From assembly GCA_028678885.1 (NCBI GenBank), contig JAJRCP010000076.1, forward strand, positions 1 through 14,131: a stretch of DNA of 14,131 nt, read 5' to 3'. Each line of letters starts with the position of its first letter. The first letter of the stretch is position 1. A program made the position numbers and the translations under genes. The DNA is from Methanomicrobiales archaeon (GTDB taxonomy: Archaea; Halobacteriota; Methanomicrobia; Methanomicrobiales; JACTUA01). The notes under the pieces are model-generated. The model did no database searches. It was given only the letters and a program-made list of their open reading frames with translations, and was not told the origin of the DNA. Below are positions 6,971 through 13,342 of this stretch, one piece after another.

Positions 6971-6990
6971 AGCCATGCACAGTAGATACC

Positions 6991-8310
6991 GTGAAAATTG
7001 CCATTCTCGGCGGTGGACTGACCGGAATTACCCTCGCCAAACTCTATCAAGAACTAGGAAATGAGGTGGTGGTCCTTGAGAAGAATCCAAAGTATGGTGG
7101 ATTATGCCAATCCCGCACCGAACAGGGATTCACCTTCGACATCGGGGGCTCTCATATCATTTTTAGCAAGGATACAGAGGTTCTCGACTTCATGCATCGT
7201 GCTCTCGGAGAAAACCGAGAAATGCGGCAAAGGAACACGAAGATCTTCCATCGGGGGAAATATATTAAATATCCTTTTGAAAACGGACTTCATGAACTTG
7301 ATGTCGATGAATGTTTCTTCTGCTTGAATGAATTCATCCGGACCCTTCTTGCAGTTGAAAGAGGCGAGACCCCTCCACCCGAAAATTTTCGGGAATGGAT
7401 GTTTTATACATTCGGGAAGGGAATTGCAGAACTGTACCTACTTCCATATAACGAGAAAATCTGGAAGTACCCAGCTTCCCAAATGTCCTGTCACTGGGTG
7501 GAGGATCGGATTCCCCGGCCGCCCATAGAGGATATTATTAAATCGGCGATCGGAATTGAGACTGAAGGCTATACACATCAGATTCAGTTTGCATACCCCC
7601 GAACTGGAGGAATAGAGACACTCGTCCGAGCGATCGCTCGTCCGATAGAAGGCTGTATCCGAACAAATTTTTGTGTTTCATCAATTCGTAGACAGAATAG
7701 TACGTTTTTCATCAGTAATGGTGAGGAGGAATTATCTGCCGACCGCGTTATCTCCACCATACCCTTACAAACCCTTCTTCCCTGTCTTGCGGAAGTTCCA
7801 ATTCTTGTTCAGAAAGCATGTGATGCACTGAAATACAACTCCCTGTACTGCGTATTTTTGGGCGTACGCGAAGTGATTCCAACCTTTTCCTGGGTCTATA
7901 TCCCGGATCAAAAAACCGGGCTGTTCAACCGGATCTCCTTTCCGTACACCTACAGCCCACGAGTTACCCCGCAGGATCATTCCTCTATCCTGGTGGAGAT
8001 AACCTTTAAGGAAGGTGACGAAGTGGACCATCTCACGAGGGAGGAGCTTCTCACACATGTCATCAATTCACTTCTAGACATAGGGGTTCTTCAAAAACGC
8101 GAGAGCGTGGTGTATGCGATGGTCGAGCGACAGAAATTTGCTTATGTGATCTACGATCTTTCTTATCAGGAGAATATTACTAGGATCCGAGATTTCTGTA
8201 AATCAAGACAAATTGGACTTGTCGGACGCTTTGCGCAGTTTGAGTACTTGAATATGGACGGATGTATCAGAAATGCGATTAATTTTGTTCGGGAGCATCC
8301 ATGCGGGTAA
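6991..8310 (+). CDS. UDP-galactopyranose mutase-like FAD-dependent oxidoreductase
   Basis: Flavoprotein of the protoporphyrinogen oxidase / UDP-galactopyranose mutase superfamily, of the kind found beside glycosyltransferases. The exact substrate is unknown. With the GTG at 6991 the protein has 439 residues. It opens with the dinucleotide-binding motif IAILGGGLTG (G7-G12) and the ADP-ribose-binding Glu in VVLEKN (E30), then GGLCQS, FDIGGSHIIF (the second FAD contact), and a C-terminal GLVGRFAQFEYLNMDG that closes the flavin site. The frame is open back to an ATG at 6907, but the extra 28 residues lack the fold's start and their DNA contains the TATA box, so GTG 6991 with a leaderless mRNA is preferred. 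The last 10 nt overlap the next gene. Confidence 0.85.
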   Translation: MKIAILGGGLTGITLAKLYQELGNEVVVLEKNPKYGGLCQSRTEQGFTFDIGGSHIIFSKDTEVLDFMHRALGENREMRQRNTKIFHRGKYIKYPFENGLHELDVDECFFCLNEFIRTLLAVERGETPPPENFREWMFYTFGKGIAELYLLPYNEKIWKYPASQMSCHWVEDRIPRPPIEDIIKSAIGIETEGYTHQIQFAYPRTGGIETLVRAIARPIEGCIRTNFCVSSIRRQNSTFFISNGEEELSADRVISTIPLQTLLPCLAEVPILVQKACDALKYNSLYCVFLGVREVIPTFSWVYIPDQKTGLFNRISFPYTYSPRVTPQDHSSILVEITFKEGDEVDHLTREELLTHVINSLLDIGVLQKRESVVYAMVERQKFAYVIYDLSYQENITRIRDFCKSRQIGLVGRFAQFEYLNMDGCIRNAINFVREHPCG

Positions 8311-9278
8311 ATTTCATCGTTGAAGACTTCTCTTTTTTTAAGTATATTGGATCGTCTACCGCGGCGAAGATGCTTTATCGGGCACTAACGGCAATTCCTG
8401 ACCTTACCCTCGCTTGGAACTCTCCGGACAAGGACTTCGATTTGGTGCACTTTCATACTTTTGGCCCATTCGCTCTTTGGTACAAACGGTGGTGCAGCGG
8501 GGTAAAGGTAGTAACGACTCATTCCACTCCCCGTCTCAACAGGGAGAATCTCGCCCTTAGTGGACTGATCAATTCTTTCTATCCAAGGATCTATCGATCC
8601 TTTGATCATATCATCGCTATATCTCAGGGTTCCTTGGGAGAAGCAGGAGAGATGGCCCCCAGAGTCCCTGTCACTTTCATTCCAAACGGAGTTGACAGAG
8701 ACACATTCAACTGCGATCTCGGGAAGCGTACACGGTTCCGTGAACAATATCAGTTCGGGAAACAAGATCGGGTGGCACTTTCCGTGGCACAGCAGACTCC
8801 CCGAAAAGGTATTTTTGAATTCATGCGCGTATCACGTTTTCGACCGGAGATATTCTGGGTATGGGTCGGAGGGTTTCCATATGGCATGCTCTCCAAATCA
8901 TACTGGAAGATCCGAGCCATGAAAAGAGCTTGCGGAAAGAACGTGACCTTTACCGGATATGTGCCAGACATCACGGAAGCGTACAGTGGAGCCGATCTTT
9001 TTTTCATGCCATCTCATGCAGAGGGTATGTCCATTGTACTTCTCGAAGCGCTGTCAAGTGGTCTTCCCTGTGTGGTCCGGGACATTCCGGAGTTTCGGGA
9101 GGTTCTTGGTCCTGAAGGATTATATTTTTCCACCACTGATGAAGCTGCGTTGATGGTGATGGCAGAAGACCGCCTCCGCACTGCAGCGGCGGAAGCACGA
9201 GAACTCAGTGCACGGTACGATATCTCCCTTATTGCCCGTGAACATTATAACCTATATCAAGAGCTGATATCCGCATGA
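8301..9278 (+). CDS. Family 4 (GT-B) glycosyltransferase
   Basis: Probably transfers a sugar from a nucleotide-sugar donor to a growing glycan or glycolipid at the inner membrane face. The 325 residues have a GT-B layout. The N-terminal half has DFDLVHFHTFGP and KVVTTHSTPRL, with IPNGVD at the domain junction. The C-terminal Rossmann half shows NVTFTGYVPDI, and the family donor-site motif HAEGMSIVLLEALSSGLP contains the EX7E pair (E241 and E249). No signal peptide or membrane helix is evident, and the protein is somewhat shorter than the usual 350-400 residues. The ATG overlaps the preceding gene by 10 nt, and the 3' end overlaps the next by ATGA, so the block is almost certainly co-transcribed. 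Donor and acceptor cannot be read from sequence. Confidence 0.9.
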   Translation: MRVNFIVEDFSFFKYIGSSTAAKMLYRALTAIPDLTLAWNSPDKDFDLVHFHTFGPFALWYKRWCSGVKVVTTHSTPRLNRENLALSGLINSFYPRIYRSFDHIIAISQGSLGEAGEMAPRVPVTFIPNGVDRDTFNCDLGKRTRFREQYQFGKQDRVALSVAQQTPRKGIFEFMRVSRFRPEIFWVWVGGFPYGMLSKSYWKIRAMKRACGKNVTFTGYVPDITEAYSGADLFFMPSHAEGMSIVLLEALSSGLPCVVRDIPEFREVLGPEGLYFSTTDEAALMVMAEDRLRTAAAEARELSARYDISLIAREHYNLYQELISA

Positions 9279-9973
9279 TCTCTGTGGTAATTCCCACATA
9301 TAATGAAGAAGAAAATATTGTCCGTTGTCTTCGTTCATTAAAAGAACAGACTCTATCGCGTGAGGAGTTCGAAATCATCGTTGTTGATGGGAACTCGGTC
9401 GATAGAACCCGCGAGGATGCCGCAGTATATGCCGACCGAATATTACTCCAGACCAGTAAAAAAGTGGGGGGGGCAAGGAATGATGGGGTCAAGGCAGCAG
9501 AAGGCTCCCTCATTGCCACAACAGATGCGGATTGTTTCTGTCCTCCGCAATGGCTGGAGATCATTGAAAAAGGATTTACTAATCCGGACGTCGTGCAGCT
9601 CTACGGGCCTGTCTTCCCTATCGAAAAGGGGCTGAATTACCAGGTCTCTCTTGGGATGATTAATGCCCTGTCCGCTGCGGGCTACCACACCGGTATTCTA
9701 TATTATACTCTTGGATGTAATACTGCGTTCCGCAAGGAAACATTTCTCAAAGCGGGAATGTACCGTTGTATCGATGCAGGGGACGATCTCGAGCTCGCCC
9801 TGCGTATGAAAAGATTCGGCCGCGTCCTCTGGAATAAAGATATGGTGGTCGGATTCTCTATGCGTCGCTATCGGCAGTTTGGTACCCTCAAATCGTTATA
9901 TGAATGGCTATATATCGTCGCACACGGGGGAGAGACTGATAAGATCTCCTACTCCCGTCGAGAATACAAATGA
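9275..9973 (+). CDS. Family 2 (GT-A) glycosyltransferase
   Basis: GT-A enzyme that probably adds a sugar to a lipid-linked or surface glycan. It starts with the typical VVIPTYNEEENI (4-15), followed by IIVVDGNSVDRT (34-45) and the metal-binding DXD in TTDADC (D84, D86). GCNTAFRKE and the acidic DAGDDLELALRM mark the acceptor and catalytic-base region. The 232 residues form a minimal catalytic domain without the membrane anchor seen in polyprenol-phosphate transferases. ATGA overlaps join it to both neighbours. It belongs to the same transcript as the mutase-like flavoprotein and the GT4 enzyme. Confidence 0.9.
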   Translation: MISVVIPTYNEEENIVRCLRSLKEQTLSREEFEIIVVDGNSVDRTREDAAVYADRILLQTSKKVGGARNDGVKAAEGSLIATTDADCFCPPQWLEIIEKGFTNPDVVQLYGPVFPIEKGLNYQVSLGMINALSAAGYHTGILYYTLGCNTAFRKETFLKAGMYRCIDAGDDLELALRMKRFGRVLWNKDMVVGFSMRRYRQFGTLKSLYEWLYIVAHGGETDKISYSRREYK

Positions 9974-10380
9974 CGTCTGCTTCAGTATCAGAGGAATTAT
10001 GTCACTTTTTCCGACAGGATGCAGTGGCACAGTACCTGGGGGCCGAGCTCGTGGAGTGTGGCGCGGGACGAGCTACCGTGAAAATGGAGGTGAAAAATAC
10101 CCATCTCAATGCTTATGGGATGGTGCATGGAGGCGTATTATTCTTTCTCGCTGACCTCGCATTCGGGATGGCGGGCAATTCCGAAGGCAACCGAGCTGTC
10201 GCGATCAACGCCACCATCTCCTACCTGAAATCTAAAAAAACAGGAATACTTTATGCAAAAGCATGGGAATATACCTCTAATCCCCGTCTTGCCTCTTACA
10301 CAGTTCAGGTTATAGATGAACAGGGAGACCGGCTAGCTCTTTTTCAGGGCATGGCCTACCGTAAAACACACCGTTCCTGA
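9970..10380 (+). CDS. PaaI-type hotdog-fold thioesterase
   Basis: Hydrolyses an acyl-CoA or other acyl thioester; the natural substrate is unknown. The 136 residues have the PaaI/YbgC-like hotdog size. The signature HLNAYGMVHGGVLFFLAD contains N47, the HGG of the oxyanion region (53-55) and the acidic catalytic residue D62 of the PaaI subfamily. It is followed by the usual beta strands (AVAINATISYLK, LYAKAWEY). The ATG overlaps the GT2 stop as ATGA, so it is the last gene of the tightly overlapping glycan block. Its presence there could mean removal of an acyl group during glycolipid assembly, or simple co-transcription of a housekeeping enzyme. The sequence does not decide. Confidence 0.9.
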   Translation: MTSASVSEELCHFFRQDAVAQYLGAELVECGAGRATVKMEVKNTHLNAYGMVHGGVLFFLADLAFGMAGNSEGNRAVAINATISYLKSKKTGILYAKAWEYTSNPRLASYTVQVIDEQGDRLALFQGMAYRKTHRS

Positions 10381-10442
10381 CGGTTTGTGATAAAATCCGT
10401 GCATTTGATGAAGAAGGGAGGAGATGAAGATATAGGATCGTT

Positions 10443-11102
10443 ATGGTTGCTCCACTTGAACACCGTGATACCGAACCTTTACAGTCAATAATCTTCTCTT
10501 TAAAAGACCAAGTGGAAAGAGAATGGAATTTTCAGGAAACATTGCTCTGGAAGATCCGGCTTCTTGAGAGAGAGATCCAATATCTACGTGAACAGATTAG
10601 CTCCTTTTCCAATACCCTTGAGATTCCACGGGAGATTGTACATCTAGAGAAAGAGAACCAGACATTGGACACAATTTTATCGGGAGAACGAGACCGGCTT
10701 CGATCGGTTCTAACTGTCCTTGAAGTAGGAGATCTTCGAGAGAAAGGACTGTCACTTCTAGAAGAGCTGGATCGGCATCTGAATCCTGACCTCACCGTGC
10801 AAGAACAGGAAACGATTACCCGTATCCTGAGGGCGTATGTGGATACCGGAAGCCGATATGTAGAGAGATATCGCACCACACTCATGTTGCTGTCCAGGAG
10901 AATCGAAAATCTAGAAAAAGAACGGGAACTTTCCCATCATGAGGAATTGAGGGCTCAGCGAATGCGGGAATTATCGGAAAAATATCTAAGAGACCATCCC
11001 GAAGCTACTTACGGGGAATTCCGTTCTCATGTCAAACGTCTCCTAGGGAAAGAACTGGAGAAAGAACTGAAAGATGCAATTTATCGGGTTTTTGAAGAGT
11101 AG
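10443..11102 (+). CDS. Coiled-coil protein of unknown function, 219 aa
   Basis: I do not recognise a family. The product is charged and heptad-rich. Long helical stretches at about 15-90 and 140-190 (for example LLEREIQYLREQI and RIENLEKERELSHHEELRAQ) are typical of dimeric coiled coils. There is no signal peptide or membrane segment, so it is likely cytoplasmic, as a scaffold or a DNA- or membrane-associated factor. The C-terminus (KRLLGKELEKELKDAIYRVF) is a short amphipathic helix. The ATG at 10443 has AGGA 5 nt upstream. A stronger GGGAGGAG lies about 20 nt upstream, but an in-frame TGA at 10425-10427 rules out an earlier start there. It lies 62 nt after the thioesterase gene on the same strand and could share its transcript. 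Confidence 0.8.
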   Translation: MVAPLEHRDTEPLQSIIFSLKDQVEREWNFQETLLWKIRLLEREIQYLREQISSFSNTLEIPREIVHLEKENQTLDTILSGERDRLRSVLTVLEVGDLREKGLSLLEELDRHLNPDLTVQEQETITRILRAYVDTGSRYVERYRTTLMLLSRRIENLEKERELSHHEELRAQRMRELSEKYLRDHPEATYGEFRSHVKRLLGKELEKELKDAIYRVFEE

Positions 11103-11121
11103 ATTCTTCGAAGCCTCTCTG

Positions 11122-11259
11122 CTAGTATTTCCTCATCTGGTTCCATTTTTTGATGATTCGGTCCCGAACGGATCCGGTGAACCAGGATCTATACCATTTC
11201 ATCTGTAAATCACGGATCCTCATTCGTGCTTCAAATCGATCCATTTTTTGTGATCCCAT
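11122..11259 (-). CDS. Possible small basic protein (45 aa)
   Basis: A 45-codon minus-strand ORF rich in Arg, Lys, Met and Trp (WYRSWFTGSVRDRIIKKWNQM). Codons look like those of real genes here, and there is no plus-strand gene to shadow. No SD and no clear TATA precede the ATG at 11259. The frame stays open upstream to a TTG at 11340, but that extension does not look like protein. It converges on the coiled-coil gene, 19 nt from its stop. It may be a real microprotein or the 3' scrap of a lost gene. Confidence 0.3.
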   Translation of the reverse strand: MGSQKMDRFEARMRIRDLQMKWYRSWFTGSVRDRIIKKWNQMRKY

Positions 11260-11350
11260 GCGTATTCTGCATGTCGTTGGTGTGACCCGCGTAAAAAGCT
11301 TCCCGCTGCGGACAGCAGAATTGCTGCAGAAAAAACACAATAAAAAACTC

Positions 11351-11490
11351 TTATTCTATATCAAGTGCATTTTCAATGGTCATACGAACAAAATCAAAAT
11401 GTCCGCAGCACATTGTAGGCTTTCCTCCAAGAAGAACCGAAATCCACAATGCTTACATTCGTACACGAATCCATTTACATTCTCGTACAT
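11351..11490 (-). pseudogene. Zinc-ribbon microprotein gene with one frameshift
   Basis: From ATG 11490 the frame reads MYENVNGFVYECKHCGFRFF. From there the reading continues one frame over as LGGKPTMCCGHFDFVRM, then TIENALDIE, and a TAA at 11353-11351. Joined, this is a 46-residue protein with CX2C (residues 12 and 15) and a CCGH (28-31) about 12 residues later, a short zinc ribbon or zinc finger. The 140-nt span is one base short of 47 codons, as expected from a single-base loss near 11430. A TATA-like element lies about 26 nt upstream (leaderless start), and a T6 stretch follows the stop on the minus strand at 11347-11342. An alternative is the 20-codon ORF from MCCGH, which has a GGAGG before its ATG. 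Sequencing error could also explain the shift. I do not know the function. Confidence 0.55.
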
Positions 11491-11512
11491 ACTTACACCA
11501 ACGAGATACTTG

Positions 11513-11535
11513 CCATATATAATAGATATATATGG
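11513..11535. promoter_or_regulatory. TATA-containing palindrome, possible divergent promoter
   Basis: CCATATATA and TATATATGG are perfect 9-bp arms around ATAGA. With one bulged G the pairing extends to TTG/CAA (11510-11538). The left-arm TATA is about 26 nt from the minus-strand zinc-ribbon ATG (11490). On the other side it is a similar distance from a plus-strand ATG at 11545 that opens a 27-codon Lys/Arg-rich ORF. Confidence 0.45.
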
Positions 11536-11912
11536 GCAACAGTTATGCACAGCAGTAGTGAGCGTATTAAAAGATTTAAAAATAAGGCAATTCCGAGGAA
11601 CAAAATTCTAAACTGTTCGGAAAAATAGAAAAATTCACTCTGTCTCTATAGTCCCAAATGACCACTTCATGATAGTACGATATCGCACCAGCAATTTATC
11701 AGATGTATCTATCGCGACCGGTTTGAAAAATGGATAAAATGTTCAAGTATCGGATATAGAGGAATAATATAAATACAATCTGTAATTCGATGCAATCCTG
11801 ATCGCCACTGACCGGAAATCACACCAAATTGTACGGGACATGGACGAAATATAGGGTGATTTATACAAGGTACTACATGTATAGACCGTGAAAATAACGA
11901 TAAAATTCTTAA
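11536..11912. other. AT-rich gap without a supportable gene
   Basis: Beyond the 27-codon ORF from 11545 there is only one suggestive piece. At 11786-11884 a plus frame reads FDAILIATDRKSHQIV and RDMDEI, then a TAG and nine more codons; it could be the far 5' part of the decayed gene that follows. Otherwise short frames, no RNA-gene signature and no repeats were seen. Confidence 0.4.
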
Positions 11913-12191
11913 TCTGAACAACTGAAAGAACATGTGTATAAACGATATACAGTACAAGAACCCTATTTTAGTATTACGGATGTGCAAAAATTACAGTAGC
12001 TTTCACTGGACGGCCATCTCTCCAAGGGACTTCAAGCGATGAACTTTAATGTCTTATTGGGATTGGATAAAAAATTTTTGTTGTATGGAGAACAGGTTTC
12101 TATTCTTATGCAGAATGATAGAACTCACCCTGCACCCTTTCGTACAGAATCCGTCCACTATCTATTTTTGGACATGCCTGCACCATCATGA
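11913..12191 (+). pseudogene. Disrupted ORF of unknown family (in-frame TAG)
   Basis: One plus frame is open from 11913 to the TGA at 12189-12191 except for a single TAG at 11997-11999. The first part reads EQLKEHVYKRYTVQEPYFS with ITDVQKLQ before the stop. The second reads LSLDGHLSKGLQAMNFNVLL, then GLDKKFLLYGEQVSIL and MQNDRTHPAPFRTESVHYLF. Residue mix and codons look like real protein on both sides of the TAG, so a decayed gene is likelier than chance. An ATG at 12039 could start a 50-residue product. Earlier parts in other frames (from 11786) suggest more frameshifts. I do not recognise the family. Confidence 0.35.
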
Positions 12192-12222
12192 TCAAAAATA
12201 TCCTGCAAACAGGATACAGATT

Positions 12223-12230
12223 CATTATAC
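12223..12230 (+). promoter_or_regulatory. Candidate TATA box of the N-formylglutamate amidohydrolase-like gene
   Basis: CATTATAC is centred about 64 nt before ATG 12291. A start site 26 nt downstream (about 12253) would give a leader of about 38 nt carrying the GGGAGG site. It would also exclude the TTG at 12249 as the start. Confidence 0.4.
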
Positions 12231-12290
12231 GGATATAGAAGGAAAAACTTGAAACCTAACTGCATCATCCATACTAACATCGGGAGGAAT

Positions 12291-13088
12291 ATGTCAGGTC
12301 GGTACCCATTTCTTATTTCTATCCCTCACGGTGGGATCACCATTCCGAAGGAAGTCAGGGACTACATCGCTCTTACTTCTGCCGAAATTCTCCATTACAG
12401 CGATCCATGCTCGCGTTCCCTTTTCGAATACCGTGACCGTGTGGGCGCAGTACTGGATACAAATATCTCCCGTATGATCGTGGATCTGAACCGACCTCCG
12501 TATGCACTTCCTCCCCGACATTCGGATGGTGTGGTGAAGTTCTTCACACCAGAAGGAAATCCGGTCTACCACGACAACGCACTTCCTGATATCATCTCCA
12601 TTCACCGTATCCTAATGGAGCATTATTTTCCGTACCATGCACAGATAGACCATATTCTTCTCAAACGGAAACTCCGCATCGCCCTTGACTGCCATAGCAT
12701 GCTTCCTGTAGGTCCACCAGGTCAGAAAGACGCGGGAAAATCCCGGCCGCTCATCTGTCTTGGTAATAACGGTAATAGGGAAGGGAGACCAAAAAAGGGA
12801 CATCTTGCTACCTGCCCCGCAGAATGGATGCAGCAACTCGCTGCCGCTTTCCGTGAGGTGTTCTGTCTTGATACAGAGGTCACAATCAACGAACCCTTCT
12901 CCGGCGGTTTTATCACCAATGCACATTACTGGCACACCGGTATCCCCTTCATCCAGATGGAAATAAATCGGTCCCTATATGAGCTACAGTATTCACAAGA
13001 ACCAGGACTGACAGAAGATAAAATAGAAATGCTTAGGAATAGAATCTGGCAGGCGTTATCCCTTTTCTGGGATGAAATTCGAAAATAA
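12291..13088 (+). CDS. N-formylglutamate amidohydrolase family protein
   Basis: Metal-dependent amidohydrolase of the FGase family. Characterised members release formate from N-formyl-L-glutamate in histidine breakdown. The 265 residues show the family marks in order: SIPHGG (10-15), YSDP (36-39), DLNRPP (65-70), DCHSM (133-137), NEPFSGGFI (200-208) and QMEINRSLY (222-230). The His and Glu residues are presumed metal ligands. The ATG at 12291 is chosen because GGGAGG (12282-12287) precedes it and the protein motifs begin at once; an earlier in-frame TTG at 12249 adds 14 unlikely residues. No other hut gene is nearby, and the gene stands alone between a decayed stretch and an oligo-T. The real substrate in this organism may be another N-formyl or N-acyl amino acid. 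Confidence 0.88.
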   Translation: MSGRYPFLISIPHGGITIPKEVRDYIALTSAEILHYSDPCSRSLFEYRDRVGAVLDTNISRMIVDLNRPPYALPPRHSDGVVKFFTPEGNPVYHDNALPDIISIHRILMEHYFPYHAQIDHILLKRKLRIALDCHSMLPVGPPGQKDAGKSRPLICLGNNGNREGRPKKGHLATCPAEWMQQLAAAFREVFCLDTEVTINEPFSGGFITNAHYWHTGIPFIQMEINRSLYELQYSQEPGLTEDKIEMLRNRIWQALSLFWDEIRK

Positions 13089-13096
13089 TTTTTTTT
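13089..13096 (+). terminator. Oligo-T terminator
   Basis: Eight T residues follow the TAA of the amidohydrolase gene with no gap. The stretch from here to 13342 has no gene I can support; it contains a 29-codon basic ORF at 13207-13296 and the short palindrome GATGATCATC at 13293-13302. Confidence 0.65.
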
Positions 13097-13342
13097 CCTT
13101 GCTATCATTTTGAGTTCCTGACGCCTTTCCGCACGGATCGATAATCGGTAAACATATCATCCTCTATTGAGGGATCACACCGGAATAAGTGACATAGATA
13201 CCTATAATGAAGATTCGGGGAGGAGGTTCTTCCAGCCTCTTCTATAAAAATCATCATCGAAAGAAGAAGTTTGGATTCTGGCGATTCCGACGATGATCAT
13301 CTCCATGTCGAGCAGAAAATTGCGTCCATCCTCCCGTAGGCC

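Noticed and set aside
8385..8765. 126-codon minus-strand ORF opposite the GT4 gene
   Set aside because: Fully antisense to a well-supported glycosyltransferase gene, with no domain and no initiation signal.
11150..11611. 153-codon plus-strand ORF
   Set aside because: Lys, Ser and Thr-rich with no family signs, and it runs antisense to the better supported zinc-ribbon gene, its promoter and its terminator.
11709..11987. 92-codon minus-strand ORF rich in Ile, Phe and Arg
   Set aside because: Composition is that of translated AT-rich non-coding DNA; there is no start signal, and it overlaps plus-strand segments that look more like protein.
13207..13296. 29-codon basic ORF (MKIRGGGSSSLF start)
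   Set aside because: Short, no convincing TATA or SD at the right distance, and composition could arise by chance.
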